DNA of 64,000 bases from Haberlea rhodopensis (GCA_907163345.1 CAJQUN010000502.1:1-64000), one strand, 5' to 3'. Positions 36,101 to 47,189 are shown, counted from the first letter of the stretch. Translations and numbers: made by a program. Notes: a model not told the origin generated them from the letters alone.

Positions 36101-36257
36101 GTCGAGATAATCATATAATGTTGAACATTGGTTATGTCATGGGATTATGGGAAACATGAAATGATTCCTTTCTAAAGAATGAAAAGAAAATGAAAAATTT
36201 ATACACATACGACGTCATAAATGAACTAATGACGAGTTTAAGTGTTGGGGCCTTACA
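33145..36257 (+). repeat. Element C 3' LTR
   Basis: Uninterrupted 3113-bp copy of the 5' LTR, with the TATA box at 33391-33398 and ACGTACG motif at 35130-35152. Differences from the 5' copy cluster near the TATA box and in the GC-rich tract; the rest is almost identical. Confidence 0.95.
33391..33398 (+). promoter_or_regulatory. TATA box, element C 3' LTR
   Basis: TATAAATA 247 bp into the intact LTR, identical to the 5' copy at 27018. Confidence 0.6.
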
Positions 36258-36707
36258 TATTGTGAGTTTACCTTCTGCTGCTAGACGTGAAACTGAGCGA
36301 GATTTGTTGGTTTGTACTATGTAAATTGTAAGACCCCGAAAATAATCGCAAAAGATATCAATTAAAATTAAAATATTTATATATATATATATACATAAAT
36401 ATTCGAAGATGTATATATATACATATATCTAAATATTCTAATAACAATCAATAAAATGTATTATCTATTAAATAAAATATTATTAAAAAAAAAAGAGAGA
36501 AGGATATTATAATATTTGTTTCCCTACTACATCTACCAATCATCATACCTAAAGCCTATTGCTCCTCAGTCTGTTCACTCGTCCAACATATATATGATAA
36601 AAATATATTATCCTAACCCTTATCTAGAGATAAACATGAAAATACTTGCTTGACCCCTACTATTCATAGGCAATCATTTTGTCTCATATAGGCTAAGAAA
36701 TCGTCCA

Positions 36708-36715
36708 TATAAATA
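36708..36715 (+). promoter_or_regulatory. TATA box, element D 5' LTR
   Basis: TATAAATA 381 bp into the LTR, the likely promoter for gag-pol RNA. Confidence 0.6.
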
Positions 36716-37552
36716 TGAGGTGAGGAGTGAACATTTGAAACCACATAACAAGTTTGCAAGCCTTTATAATCGATCTCCAACTTTGGGTTTTGAGGTAAAT
36801 CTTGACTCAAATTATTTATTTATTTTGAATCCATATTACGTATATGTGTGTGTGTCAAAACTTGCATCCTTTGAAATTGGGAATCTGTGTGAAATTTAAT
36901 AAACTTTAATGTGGTCCAGTAGTCTTTTTAAAAAAATTAAATCGTTTATAATTAAATAACCTGTTAAAATTTAATGCTTTGCTTGTGTAGACAAAATTCC
37001 TTTAGGTATTTGAGATTATAAGCATTAATAATAATTTGGACCATGTGGTTATAGAAATACAGTAAGTACTATGAAATCATATTTCAAAGCATGGATGTGC
37101 TTGAGTTTACATCTTTGGACTCAATATTATAATTACTCGACTTTTGTATTCTTCATAGAATCTTGAGGTAATTGATATTAGAAACATATTCACAAGCCAA
37201 ACTTCTATGAGGATTGTTAAAGTTTCAATATAAATTGGTGGCAAGGACCTTATGTATTTGAGGGATTTAATATTTATGGCAAACCAGAGACTGAAAATGT
37301 ATAATAGAAGTCATGAAAAACAATGAATTGTAAACCTGGAATATAAATATTTTAAGAATTTTGAATAAAGTAAAATTTTTGATTTTATCAACTTGAATAA
37401 GCAAACTATTATCTGTTTCCATTTAATGTTATAAATCATCCGTATTATAATATATTATTAGAAATCCCTAATCATGGTACTTCTTGCACATTTTTTTTAG
37501 AATAACTTTAGGTTGGTAATCAAATATAATGACCCATAAAGAATGTGTAAAA

Positions 37553-37574
37553 TTATATATATATATATATATAA

Positions 37575-37612
<38 letters not shown>
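37553..37612 (+). repeat. AT dinucleotide microsatellite in D 5' LTR
   Basis: A long (AT)n tract with one TAAATAAAT interruption. The 3' LTR copy (about 44946-44981) is shorter and uninterrupted, which accounts for most of the LTR length difference. Confidence 0.9.
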
Positions 37613-37613
<1 letters not shown>

Positions 37614-38912
37614 ATATATATTTTAATTACTACTGACTTGAATAAGTTTGGAAAGTAGATTTTAAGATTTCATGTTTAAATCTTTAAATTGCATTTCTTT
37701 TAAGTTATTATGTATTAATAGTGGTTATATATTAACTTTGTAGTATAATCACGATTGGTGCTACATCAATCTGTCTCCTTCTTGAAATAACCAATTCAAA
37801 AGGTATGTTACGACCGGGTAATATACAATAGGTACCCGTAGTGTTTGATATTTGTTGAACGTGCTTTATGTGACATTTATCTGTTTACATGGTTTAATTG
37901 TGGCATTGTATAAACATCGATGCAAAGAAAAATAAAACCTATTTTACACACATGTATTTTCGGTATATATGTAGCATTGATGTTTGACACGACATTACAT
38001 TTCATATTGAGCCTTGATCCTATTTTGATGGCCATTTTGATACTGTGTGTGGATCGAGGTGTTTGTTGGGATGATATGGAGCTGCGACTAGCCCGAGAGT
38101 TGTTGCAGGCCGACAAGGCGCAGTATGTCCATAGTCCCTGGTGAGGTGACCGGCACACGGTAGTAGACTGGCGGAGGAGTAGTCGCTACGGCAGTGTAGC
38201 CGAGCCTTGCTTGTTGCTCGAGCTGTTGCGCTGCATTTACTGATTGTGCAGCTACCGTTATTCCGTTTTCCCGTGCATGTGTATATTACCCTGAACATGC
38301 ATTGCATCCACATATCATTCATTGCAGTACATGTTGTATTTATTTTGGTCTTTTCATACTGGGTTATTACTCACCCCCTCGGGGGCGGTTATCGTTTTGT
38401 GTGTGGATGGTAATCAGGTAAAGATGACACTGATGATTTTATTAGAAGAACACGGAACCGAAAGATTAGCTACATAAATCTTTTCATAGGAGATTTCACT
38501 GTTATTCTTGAAGAAGTGACGTATGAATTCCCGGGAGTCTTGATCGATGATGGAATTGACCCCCACATTTTCTCCATACCGGTGCACCTTACTTGGAGGC
38601 TATACTACCCCATTTTCAGTGTTTGACTTATGATGCATATATAATATGGCTCATCATAGCTAGATATATACTCGTAATTTTGTCTGGTGGGCCTTGACGA
38701 GATATTTTGTATATTCAGACTGAATATTTAGGCTCGGTGATTTTGGAACTTGTATTATAACCGAGCATAAAACTTTTGGATGTATGGTATGGGCTCATGT
38801 TATAAAAAAAAAAAAAAAAGAAGAATCTTCCGCTACAATTATGATTATCAGTATTCAATATTTTAAATATTGCATGATCATTACCAGTGAGAGTCGAGGG
38901 CCCCACACTGTA

Positions 38913-38924
38913 TGGTATCAGAGC
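38913..38924 (+). other. Primer-binding site, element D
   Basis: TGGTATCAGAGC, five bases after the 5' LTR; initiator-Met tRNA complement. Confidence 0.93.
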
Positions 38925-39148
38925 AAAACTGGAAAACTGCTCAAAGTGTCGAAGCCCAACTAGGAGTACTCCAATAGGATTATAGGTCACACGAGAGTTG
39001 CACAAAATGAATTAATTGTGCATGTGTTTGATTTATATGCCTACATGTTTTATGTGCTATAGTTGCTGAATTTTGTTACATCTTTCTATGTAGTACATAG
39101 ATATAGTTTTTGTGTATATATATGTCTATTCTAGCCTTTTGTCTATAG

Positions 39149-42100
39149 ATGGCTAATGGAGGACTTGGACGTGGTCGTGGTCGTCCCAGTACACATGTGG
39201 AAGTTCCTATAACAGAGGAAAATATTGTAGAACGGGTAACTAATAGATTCGAGAGGATGGCTATGGATGAGATTGTTTCCCGTTTCCAGAACATGCGACC
39301 TCCAAAATTCTTTGGCATGGAGGATGCTGAAAAGTCTGAATCATGGCTTAAAGATATCCAATATCTATTCAGTCTAATGGAATATTCTGATAACCAGAAA
39401 TACAAACTTGCTCTATACCAATTGAAAGATCGAGCTAGGGATTGGTGGGAAGCAACAAAGATAGGACTTGATGAGCAAGGCATTGAAGTAAGTTGGAATG
39501 TGTTCAGGACTCAATTTATTGAACAGTATGCCCCGCCATCGTATTTCACTGAGAAAGAGAACGAGTTTAACAAACTGCAACAAGGAAACATGTCTGTTGC
39601 GGAATATGCCTCCATTTTCTCTGCAATGCTGAAGTATGCGCCCCATGTAGCAGCCAACCCAAAAGCCAAATATAATCGTTTTGTGAATGGATTGAACAAC
39701 AACATCTATACGTATGTGGTGTCTGGTTTACCTACTGGATATGCTGAAGCAGTTGAAAGAGCAAAAAATGCAGAAGCTGGACTAAAAAGGGGCAGTGCAC
39801 CATTTGTTCCTTCTAACAACAGGTCATCCACCCATCAGTACCTGAGAGCCAAAGGAAAGAATTTTAAGAAATCTGGCCCAGCTTCGTCAAGTTCTAGTAG
39901 TTATCGCCAGCAAGGTAGGTCCCAGGCTACTATTTATTCTGGTCCATATTGCAATCATTGTGGCGGCAATCATGCCAGTGATCGATGCATTGGTGTTCAT
40001 GGCACATGTCATGAATGTGGAAAGGAAGGCCATTATGCTAGAGCTTGTCCAGCCAGGAGGAACGGACCCCAGCAATATCAAGGTGGATTCCGTGGAGGAC
40101 ATAGTACTGGTAGAGGTGTTGCACCTAATAGGTCATACCAGCAGTCGAATGCACCACAACAGCAAGCAGCAGGGAGTCGTACTTTTACTAACCAATCCCA
40201 AGCACGTGTTTTCGCTCTCACAGAAGAACAAGCTCAAGAAACCCCCGGAGATATCATTACAGGTAACTGTTTTATTTACGGTTATCTGGCACGAGTATTA
40301 TTTGATACTGGAGCATCTCATTCATTTATTTCTGAATCATTCATTACATTGCATTCCATAACTCCTATCGTGCTATCTACATCCATATCTGTTGCCACCC
40401 CGATGGGAAAGATGATTATATCTACCCAAGTGATACCAAATTGTGAGTTGTATTATGAGAATAATAAATTGAGCTTGAACCTTATTGTCCTCCCCATGAA
40501 TGATTTTGACTGTATCGTGGGAATGGACACGTTGATAACATATCGAGCCACTGTTGACTGTTTCCATGGGATAGTCCGTTTTCGTCCGAGTTCTGAGTCA
40601 AAATGGAATTTCTACGGTAGAGGCTCGCGTGCTAAGATTCCCTTAGTATCAGCCTTAGAAATGTCACGACTATTATTTCAAGGGAACGAGGGATATTTAG
40701 TGTATGCTGTCGATACAGATAAAGCAGAACCAAAATTGTCTGAGATTCCGGTGGCTCAAGAATTTTCAGATGTTTTTCCTGATGAAATACCAGGATTTCC
40801 CCCACCAAGAGAAATTGAATTTTCAATTGAGTTAGCTCCTGGTACAAATCCTATTTCTAAGGCGCCGTATCGAATGGCTCCGTTAGAATTAAAAGAGCTG
40901 AAAGAACAATTGCAAGAATTACTAGAGAAGGGCTACATTAGACCCAGTGTGTCACCTTGGGGAGCCCCTGTACTGTTTGTTCGCAAAAAGGATGGATCAA
41001 TGCGCCTATGCATTGATTATCGCCAATTAAACCGAGCTACTGTGAAAAACAAGTATCCACTACCTCGAATAGATGATCTGTTCGACCAGCTTCAAGGTAC
41101 TGTAGTTTATTCGAAGATTGATTTGCGTTCTGGTTATCATCAGTTGAGAGTTCGAGAAGAAGATATACCAAAGACGGCATTCAGAACTAGATATGGTCAT
41201 TTTGAATTCCTCGTGATGCCATTTGGTCTTACAAATGCACCTGCAGTATTTATGGATCTAATGAACCGCATCTTTAGGGAATTCCTTGATCAGTTTGTTA
41301 TTGTTTTTATCGATGATATTCTTGTATACTCCAAATCTGAAGAAGATCACGCTGAACACCTGAGGATTGTTCTTCAGATTCTTCGGAAGGAACAACTATA
41401 TGCTAAATTATCCAAATGTGAATTCTGGCTTGATCGCGTGATATTCTTAGGCCATGTAGTATCCCGTTTAGGCATTTCTGTGGATCCAAGCAAAGTCGAA
41501 GCTGTGATTAGCTGGCAAAGACCAACGAATGTGCCTGAAATTCGAAGTTTCATGGGTTTAGCCGGGTACTATCGTCGATTCATTGAAGGATTTTCAAAAA
41601 TAGCTAAGCCTATCACACGTTTGACGCAAAAGAATGTCAAATTTGTCTGGTCTAATGAATGTGAGTCCAGTTTCCTTGAGCTAAAGAAAAGACTGACTAC
41701 TGCACCAGTGCTGACTCTTCCATCTGGCTCTGGAGGTTTCACAGTTTGCACCGATGCATCATTAAAAGGGCTAGGATGCGTACTAATGCAGCATGGAAAG
41801 GTTATAGCCTATGCATCGCGCCAATTGAAACCTCACGAGGTCAAATATCCAGTCCATGATCTAGAATTAGCTGCCATTATTTTTGCCTTGAAGATTTGGC
41901 GTCATTATTTATACGGTGAGAAGTTTGTGATCCTTTCGGATCATAAAAGCTTGAAGTATTTATTCTCTCAGTCTGATTTGAATATGAGGCAGCGCAGATG
42001 GATGGATCTTCTCAAAGATTATGATTGCGAGATCCAGTATCATCCTGGAAAAGTGAATGTAACTGCTGACGCACTTAGCCGAAAGGTTCAAGATATTGTC

Positions 42101-43639
42101 TTGACTTCTGTACGGATATCGCAAGTGCACGAAGAAATTTATACTTCAGGATGGAATTTCAATATAAATGGTGAGATTGTCAGTATTGCGGCAATCCAAA
42201 TTGTGCCTGAGTTAATTTCTCGGATTCAGGAAGCGCAAAAGACCGATGCCCAAATTCAGAAATCAAGACAGTTGGTTCTTGACGGTCACAAATCAGGATT
42301 CCAAATAACTGGTAATGATTCTCTATTATTAAACGGACGTCTAGTTGTTCCCGATGACAAGGAATTGCGGACAGAACTCCTAAAGGAAGCCCATTGCAGT
42401 CGTTATAGTATTCATCCTGGAGGAAAGAAAATGTACGCATGTTTAAGACTCCAATTTTGGTGGAAACGAATGAAGAAAGATATTGCTGAATTTGTATCCA
42501 AATGTTTGACTTGTCAACAAGTTAAAGCTGAAAGAAAGAAACCAGGAGGTCTTTTGCACAGCCTTGAAATTCCCAAATGGAACTGGGAACATATATCAAT
42601 GGATTTTGTAACTCATTTGCCTCGTTCTTCAAAAGGTTGCGACGCCATTTGGGTTATAGTGGATCGTCTATCCAAATCAGCGCATTTTATTCCTTACGAG
42701 AGGACGTACACCTACAACAAAATGGCTCGTCTATATATCGAGCATATAATGAGATTACATGGAATTCCTGTCACTATTGTTTCTGACCGGGATCCAAGGT
42801 TCACTTCAAAATTTTGGGGCAGTTTTCAAGAAGCATTGGGTTCAAGATTGGCTATGAGTACCGCATATCACCCGCAGACTGATGGTCAGTCCGAGCGAAC
42901 TATCCAAACTCTGGAAGATATGCTTCGTGCAGTTATTATGGATTTTCATGTTGGATGGCAAGATGCTTTACCACTAGTCGAGTTCTCCTACAATAACAGT
43001 TTTCAGCGAAGTACCGGAATGGCACCATTTGAAGCACTATACGGACGAAAATGCAGATCACCGTTATTTTGGGATGAAATAGGTGACAAGCAATTGACTG
43101 GACCAGAAATAATCCAGGAAATGAACGATAAAATCCAACTGATCAGACAACGAATGAAAGCCGCTCAAGATCGACAAGCTAGTTATGCAAACCGCCGTCG
43201 AAGACCGCTTGAGTTTCAAAGGGGAGATCGAGTATTTCTAAAAATCTCACCTTTTAGAGGTACAATCAGATTCGGCATGAAGGGAAAATTGTCGCCACGT
43301 TATATTGGTCCTTTTGAAATACTAGAACGTGTGGGAAATTTAGCATATCGATTGGCGTTGCCACCAGCTTTATCCAATATTCATGATGTATTTCATGTCT
43401 CCATGTTGCGAAAATATGAACCAGACCCAAGTCATGTACTGCCACCAGATGAGGTTGAAATAGATCCTACACTATCATATATCGAACAACCAATACGTAT
43501 TTTGGATCGAAAGGATAAAGTTCTACGAAACAAAACAATTCCTTTGGTTCGAGTTCTATGGTCCCGTCACGGGGTAGAAGAATCTACTTGGGAGCTGGAA
43601 AGCAAAATGCACCATTTATATCCTCAACTCTTCAACTAG
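39149..43639 (+). CDS. Gag-Pol polyprotein of element D (Ty3/gypsy, Tekay/Del-like)
   Basis: One uninterrupted frame of 1496 residues, with gag and pol fused and no frameshift. Domains: gag retrotransposon domain about 40-190; two zinc knuckles, CNHCGGNH from Cys268 and the CCHC box CHECGKEGHYARAC at 287-300; aspartic protease DTGAS at 386-390; reverse transcriptase about 590-760 with FIDD (Asp722-Asp723); RNase H with TDASLKGLG (Asp869); integrase HHCC zinc finger from His1082, catalytic Asp1152, Asp1213 and Glu1249, with exactly 35 residues between the last two; C-terminal GPY-like and degenerate chromodomain-like region (about 1440-1496, ending YPQLFN). The ATG at 39149 is the first in frame after the leader. 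The product should form particles, copy the RNA and integrate the cDNA. All expected catalytic residues are present; activity is inferred. Confidence 0.97.
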   Translation: MANGGLGRGRGRPSTHVEVPITEENIVERVTNRFERMAMDEIVSRFQNMRPPKFFGMEDAEKSESWLKDIQYLFSLMEYSDNQKYKLALYQLKDRARDWWEATKIGLDEQGIEVSWNVFRTQFIEQYAPPSYFTEKENEFNKLQQGNMSVAEYASIFSAMLKYAPHVAANPKAKYNRFVNGLNNNIYTYVVSGLPTGYAEAVERAKNAEAGLKRGSAPFVPSNNRSSTHQYLRAKGKNFKKSGPASSSSSSYRQQGRSQATIYSGPYCNHCGGNHASDRCIGVHGTCHECGKEGHYARACPARRNGPQQYQGGFRGGHSTGRGVAPNRSYQQSNAPQQQAAGSRTFTNQSQARVFALTEEQAQETPGDIITGNCFIYGYLARVLFDTGASHSFISESFITLHSITPIVLSTSISVATPMGKMIISTQVIPNCELYYENNKLSLNLIVLPMNDFDCIVGMDTLITYRATVDCFHGIVRFRPSSESKWNFYGRGSRAKIPLVSALEMSRLLFQGNEGYLVYAVDTDKAEPKLSEIPVAQEFSDVFPDEIPGFPPPREIEFSIELAPGTNPISKAPYRMAPLELKELKEQLQELLEKGYIRPSVSPWGAPVLFVRKKDGSMRLCIDYRQLNRATVKNKYPLPRIDDLFDQLQGTVVYSKIDLRSGYHQLRVREEDIPKTAFRTRYGHFEFLVMPFGLTNAPAVFMDLMNRIFREFLDQFVIVFIDDILVYSKSEEDHAEHLRIVLQILRKEQLYAKLSKCEFWLDRVIFLGHVVSRLGISVDPSKVEAVISWQRPTNVPEIRSFMGLAGYYRRFIEGFSKIAKPITRLTQKNVKFVWSNECESSFLELKKRLTTAPVLTLPSGSGGFTVCTDASLKGLGCVLMQHGKVIAYASRQLKPHEVKYPVHDLELAAIIFALKIWRHYLYGEKFVILSDHKSLKYLFSQSDLNMRQRRWMDLLKDYDCEIQYHPGKVNVTADALSRKVQDIVLTSVRISQVHEEIYTSGWNFNINGEIVSIAAIQIVPELISRIQEAQKTDAQIQKSRQLVLDGHKSGFQITGNDSLLLNGRLVVPDDKELRTELLKEAHCSRYSIHPGGKKMYACLRLQFWWKRMKKDIAEFVSKCLTCQQVKAERKKPGGLLHSLEIPKWNWEHISMDFVTHLPRSSKGCDAIWVIVDRLSKSAHFIPYERTYTYNKMARLYIEHIMRLHGIPVTIVSDRDPRFTSKFWGSFQEALGSRLAMSTAYHPQTDGQSERTIQTLEDMLRAVIMDFHVGWQDALPLVEFSYNNSFQRSTGMAPFEALYGRKCRSPLFWDEIGDKQLTGPEIIQEMNDKIQLIRQRMKAAQDRQASYANRRRRPLEFQRGDRVFLKISPFRGTIRFGMKGKLSPRYIGPFEILERVGNLAYRLALPPALSNIHDVFHVSMLRKYEPDPSHVLPPDEVEIDPTLSYIEQPIRILDRKDKVLRNKTIPLVRVLWSRHGVEESTWELESKMHHLYPQLFN

Positions 43640-43705
43640 GTACTAATTCTTGTTTAATCATTGTATCATATTATTACCAATAAGATTTCGGGACGAAATC
43701 TATTT

Positions 43706-43719
43706 AAGATGGGGATAAG
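43706..43719 (+). other. Polypurine tract, element D
   Basis: AAGATGGGGATAAG directly before the 3' LTR. Just upstream, AGATTTCG/CGAAATCT (43683-43701, loop GGA) is an 8-bp stem. Confidence 0.88.
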
Positions 43720-44941
43720 TGTAAGACCCCGAAAATAATCGCAAAAGATATCAATTAAAATTAAAATATTTATATATATATATATACATAAATATTCGAA
43801 GATGTATATATATACATATATCTAAATATTCTAATAACAATCAATAAATATATTATCTATTAAATAAAATATTATTAAAAAAAAAAAGAGAGAAGGATAT
43901 TATAATATTTGTTTCCCTACTACATCTACCAATCATCATACCTAAAGCCTATTGCTCCTCAGTCTGTTCACTCGTCCAACATATATATGATAAAAATATA
44001 TTATCCTAACCCTTATCTAGAGATAAACATGAAAATACTTGCTTGACCCCTACTATTCATAGGCAATCATTTTGTCTCATATAGGCTAAGAAATCGTCCA
44101 TATAAATATGAGGTGAGGAGTGAACATTTGAAACCACATAACAAGTTTGCAAGCCTTTATAATCGATCTCCAACTTTGGGTTTTGAGGTAAATCTTGACT
44201 CAAATTATTTATTTATTTTGAATCCATATTACGTATATGTGTGTGTGTCAAAACTTGCATCCTTTGAAATTGGGAATCTGTGTGAAATTTAATAAACTTT
44301 AATGTGGTCCAGTAGTCTTTTTAAAAAAATTAAATCGTTTATAATTAAATAACCTGTTAAAATTTAATGCTTTGCTTGTGTAGACAAAATTCCTTTAGGT
44401 ATTTGAGATTATAAGCATTAATAATAATTTGGACCATGTGGTTATAGAAATACAGTAAGTACTATGAAATCATATTTCAAAGCATGGATGTGCTTGAGTT
44501 TACATCTTTGGACTCAATATTATAATTACTCGACTTTTGTATTCTTCATAGAATCTTGAGGTAATTGATATTAGAAACATATTCACAAGCCAAACTTCTA
44601 TGAGGATTGTTAAAGTTTCAATATAAATTGGTGGCAAGGACCTTATGTATTTGAGGGATTTAATATTTATGGCAAACCAGAGACTGAAAATGTATAATAG
44701 AAGTCATGAAAAACAATGAATTGTAAACCTGGAATATAAATATTTTAAGAATTTTGAATAAAGTAAAATTTTTGATTTTATCAACTTGAATAAGCAAACT
44801 ATTATCTGTTTCCATTTAATGTTATAAATCATCCGTATTATAATATATTATTAGAAATCCCTAATCATGGTACTTCTTGCACATTTTTTTTAGAATAACT
44901 TTAGGTTGGTAATCAAATATAATGACCCATAAAGAATGTGT

Positions 44942-44984
<43 letters not shown>

Positions 44985-46278
44985 ATATATATTTTAATTA
45001 CTACTGACTTGAATAAGTTTGGAAAGTAGATTTTAAGATTTCATGTTTAAATCTTTAAATTGCATTTCTTTTAAGTTATTATGTATTAATAGTGGTTATA
45101 TATTAACTTTGTAGTATAATCACGATTGGTGCTACATCAATCTGTCTCCTTCTTGAAATAACCAATTCAAAAGGTATGTTACGACCGGGTAATATACAAT
45201 AGGTACCCGTAGTGTTTGATATTTGTTGAACGTGCTTTATGTGACATTTATCTGTTTACATGGTTTAATTGTGGCATTGTATAAACATCGATGCAAAGAA
45301 AAATAAAACCTATTTTACACACATGTATTTTCGGTATATATGTAGCATTGATGTTTGACACGACATTACATTTCATATTGAGCCTTGATCCTATTTTGAT
45401 GGCCATTTTGATACTGTGTGTGGATCGAGGTGTTTGTTGGGATGATATGGAGCTGCGACTAGCCCGAGAGTTGTTGCAGGCCGACAAGGCGCAGTATGTC
45501 CATAGTCCCTGGTGAGGTGACCGGCACACGGTAGTAGACTGGCGGAGGAGTAGTCGCTACGGCAGTGTAGCCGAGCCTTGCTTGTTGCTCGAGCTGTTGC
45601 GCTGCATTTACTGATTGTGCAGCTACCGTTATTCCGTTTTCCCGTGCATGTGTATATTACCCTGAACATGCATTGCATCCACATATTATTCATTGCAGTA
45701 CATGTTGTATTTATTTTGGTCTTTTCATACTGGGTTATTACTCACCCCCTCGGGGGCGGTTATCGTTTTGTGTGTGGATGGTAATCAGGTAAAGATGACA
45801 CTGATGATTTTATTAGAAGAACACGGAACCGAAAAGATTAGCTACATAAATCTTTTCATAGGAGATTTCACTGTTATTCTTGAAGAAGTGACGTATGAAT
45901 TCCCGGGAGTCTTGATCGATGATGGAATTGACCCCCACATTTTCTCCATACCGGTGCACCTTACTTGGAGGCTATACTACCCCATTTTCAGTGTTTGACT
46001 TATGATGCATATATAATATGGCTCATCATAGCTAGATATATACTCGTAATTTTGTCTGGTGGGCCTTGACGAGATATTTTGTATATTCAGACTGAATATT
46101 TAGGCTCGGTGATTTTGGAACTTGTATTATAACCGAGCATAAAACTTTTGGATGTATGGTATGGGCTCATGTTATAAAAAAAAAAAAAAAGAAGAATCTT
46201 CCGCTACAATTATGATTATCAGTATTCAATATTTTAAATATTGCATGATCATTACCAGTGAGAGTCGAGGGCCCCACA
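43720..46278 (+). repeat. Element D 3' LTR
   Basis: Near-identical to 36327-38907, with a shorter AT tract, an extra A near 45832 and a few substitutions. TATA box at 44101-44108. Confidence 0.96.
44101..44108 (+). promoter_or_regulatory. TATA box, element D 3' LTR
   Basis: TATAAATA, same as 36708-36715; potential read-out promoter. Confidence 0.5.
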
Positions 46279-46422
46279 TAAATGATATACATGATGTAAT
46301 GTATATGAATAAAGTAAGTGAAAGACATAGTGCAGTAGTCGTAACATCTTAATCCTAATTACGTAGAACGTGATTTACGTAATTGAACACTTAATGAAGG
46401 ATTAAGGTGACGAGGCCCCACA

Positions 46423-47132
46423 GTATTAGAGTTTGATGCCTCATGTCAAGATTCATTGGCCTTGGTAGAGTTCTCATACAACAACAGCTATCAGGCGAGT
46501 ATTCAGATGGCACTGTTTGAGGCTTTGTATGGTAGGCGTTGTAGGTCGCCATTATACTGGGATGACTTAACCAGTAAAACTGTGGGAGGACCCAAACTGA
46601 TTCGGGAAATGGAGGATAAGGTAAAGGTTATCCGTCAGAAAATGAAGGCAGGCCAGGACAGGCAGGCAGCCTATGCAAATAAACAGCGGAGACCGTTGGA
46701 ATTTCAGTTGGGAGACAGTGTCTTTTTGAAGATCTCACCTTTCAGAGGTGTGGTTCGGTTTGGTATGCGCGGTAAATTGTCTCCGAGGTATGTAGGACCG
46801 TATGAGATTTTACAGCGCATCGGTACCTTGGCTTACCGTTTGGCACTGCCACCGTCGTTGTCTGGTATTCACGATGTGTTTCATGTATCTATACTGCGGA
46901 AATATGAGCCGGATCCGTCGCATGTGTTGCAGCCTTCTGAGATTCATTTGGATTCTGATATATCCTATGAGGAACGGCCATACAGGATTCTGGATAGGGC
47001 TGATCGCAGACTTCGGAACAAAGTGATACCGATGATCAGGGTTCAGTGGGATCGTAGGGGTGTCGAGGAGGCCACGTGGGAGACGGAACGGCATATGTGC
47101 AACACTACCCGGAGCTATTTTCTGGTATGTGA
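46423..47132 (+). pseudogene. Element A integrase, C-terminal part
   Basis: The frame of A resumes here after the nested block, at a point matching D residues around 1261. It reads through LVEFSYNNSYQAS, the YGRRCRSPLYW motif, the GPY region (SPRYVGPYEIL) and the chromodomain-like tail. Relative to D, about 600 bp are missing between 18010 and 46423, covering the integrase zinc finger and all three catalytic acidic residues. Near 47098 a one-base loss shifts the frame; the ancestral tail (YPELF) reads on in another frame to TGA at 47130-47132. The unshifted frame runs to 47190. Confidence 0.88.
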
Positions 47133-47189
47133 TTTATGTTTGGTTTCGTTTTGGGTAAGTGCATGCGATTTCGAGGGTGAAATCTTATA

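Larger units (their letters stand above)
24744..36257 (+). mobile_element. Element C: non-coding LTR retrotransposon (LARD-like)
   Basis: LTRs of 3113 bp each (5': 24744-29884 including a solo-LTR insertion; 3': 33145-36257). Removing the solo LTR and one target copy gives exactly 3113 bp for the 5' LTR. It is inserted in the B 3' LTR; flanks are GATTG (24739-24743) and TATTG (36258-36262), one base different, and the uninterrupted B 5' LTR reads GGATTGTGAG there. The 3.26-kb interior has no coding domain, only hairpin arrays. Confidence 0.93.
36327..38907 (+). repeat. Element D 5' LTR
   Basis: Starts TGTAAGACCCCG and ends GAGGGCCCCACA. Includes a TATA box (36708), an AT dinucleotide microsatellite (about 37553-37612), an ACGTACG-type motif in the form AAGGTATGTTACGACCGGG (37799-37817) and a CCCC/GGGG hairpin (38374-38385). 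Confidence 0.96.
36327..46278 (+). mobile_element. Element D: complete, apparently intact Tekay/Del-like gypsy retrotransposon
   Basis: A 9952-bp element with LTRs of 2581 and 2559 bp, a perfect primer site, one 1496-codon gag-pol ORF and a polypurine tract. Target duplication TAAAT is at 36322-36326 and 46279-46283. It is inserted in the last part of the B 3' LTR. The LTRs differ mainly in AT-microsatellite and poly-A lengths plus a few bases, so it is the youngest full element here. All catalytic motifs are present, which makes it the one plausible autonomous element. Confidence 0.96.
18317..46422 (+). mobile_element. Element B: non-autonomous gypsy-type element, 5' truncated, hit by C and D
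   Basis: Own sequence: 18317-24743, 36263-36326 and 46284-46422. The 5' LTR keeps only its last 627 bp; the 3' LTR is full (about 2.25 kb once C and D are removed). The primer site at 18948 and polypurine tract at 22682 are intact. The 3.75-kb interior has a short gag relic near 19319 but no readable pol. There is no target duplication because the left end was lost in the E/B rearrangement. Confidence 0.87.
22696..46422 (+). repeat. Element B 3' LTR, split into three parts by C and D
   Basis: Begins TGTAATGCC and ends GAGGCCCCACA. Parts: 22696-24743, 36263-36326, 46284-46422, about 2251 bp once the insertions and duplicated targets are removed. It holds a TATA-like TATATAGA (23091), a CGATCGATCG cluster (23479-23698), the ACGTACG motif (23857-23880), and three diverged copies of a segment containing AAGATGTGAGGAGGTTCCAC (about 24110-24480). 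Confidence 0.88.

Noticed and set aside
37553..37612. AT-rich replication origin or matrix attachment site
   Set aside because: A simple (AT)n microsatellite present in both D LTRs with different lengths; nothing else supports a function.
39149..43639. Endogenous pararetrovirus (RT-RNase H of caulimovirus type)
   Set aside because: The frame has an integrase with DDE residues and sits between LTRs with a target duplication; no movement protein is visible.
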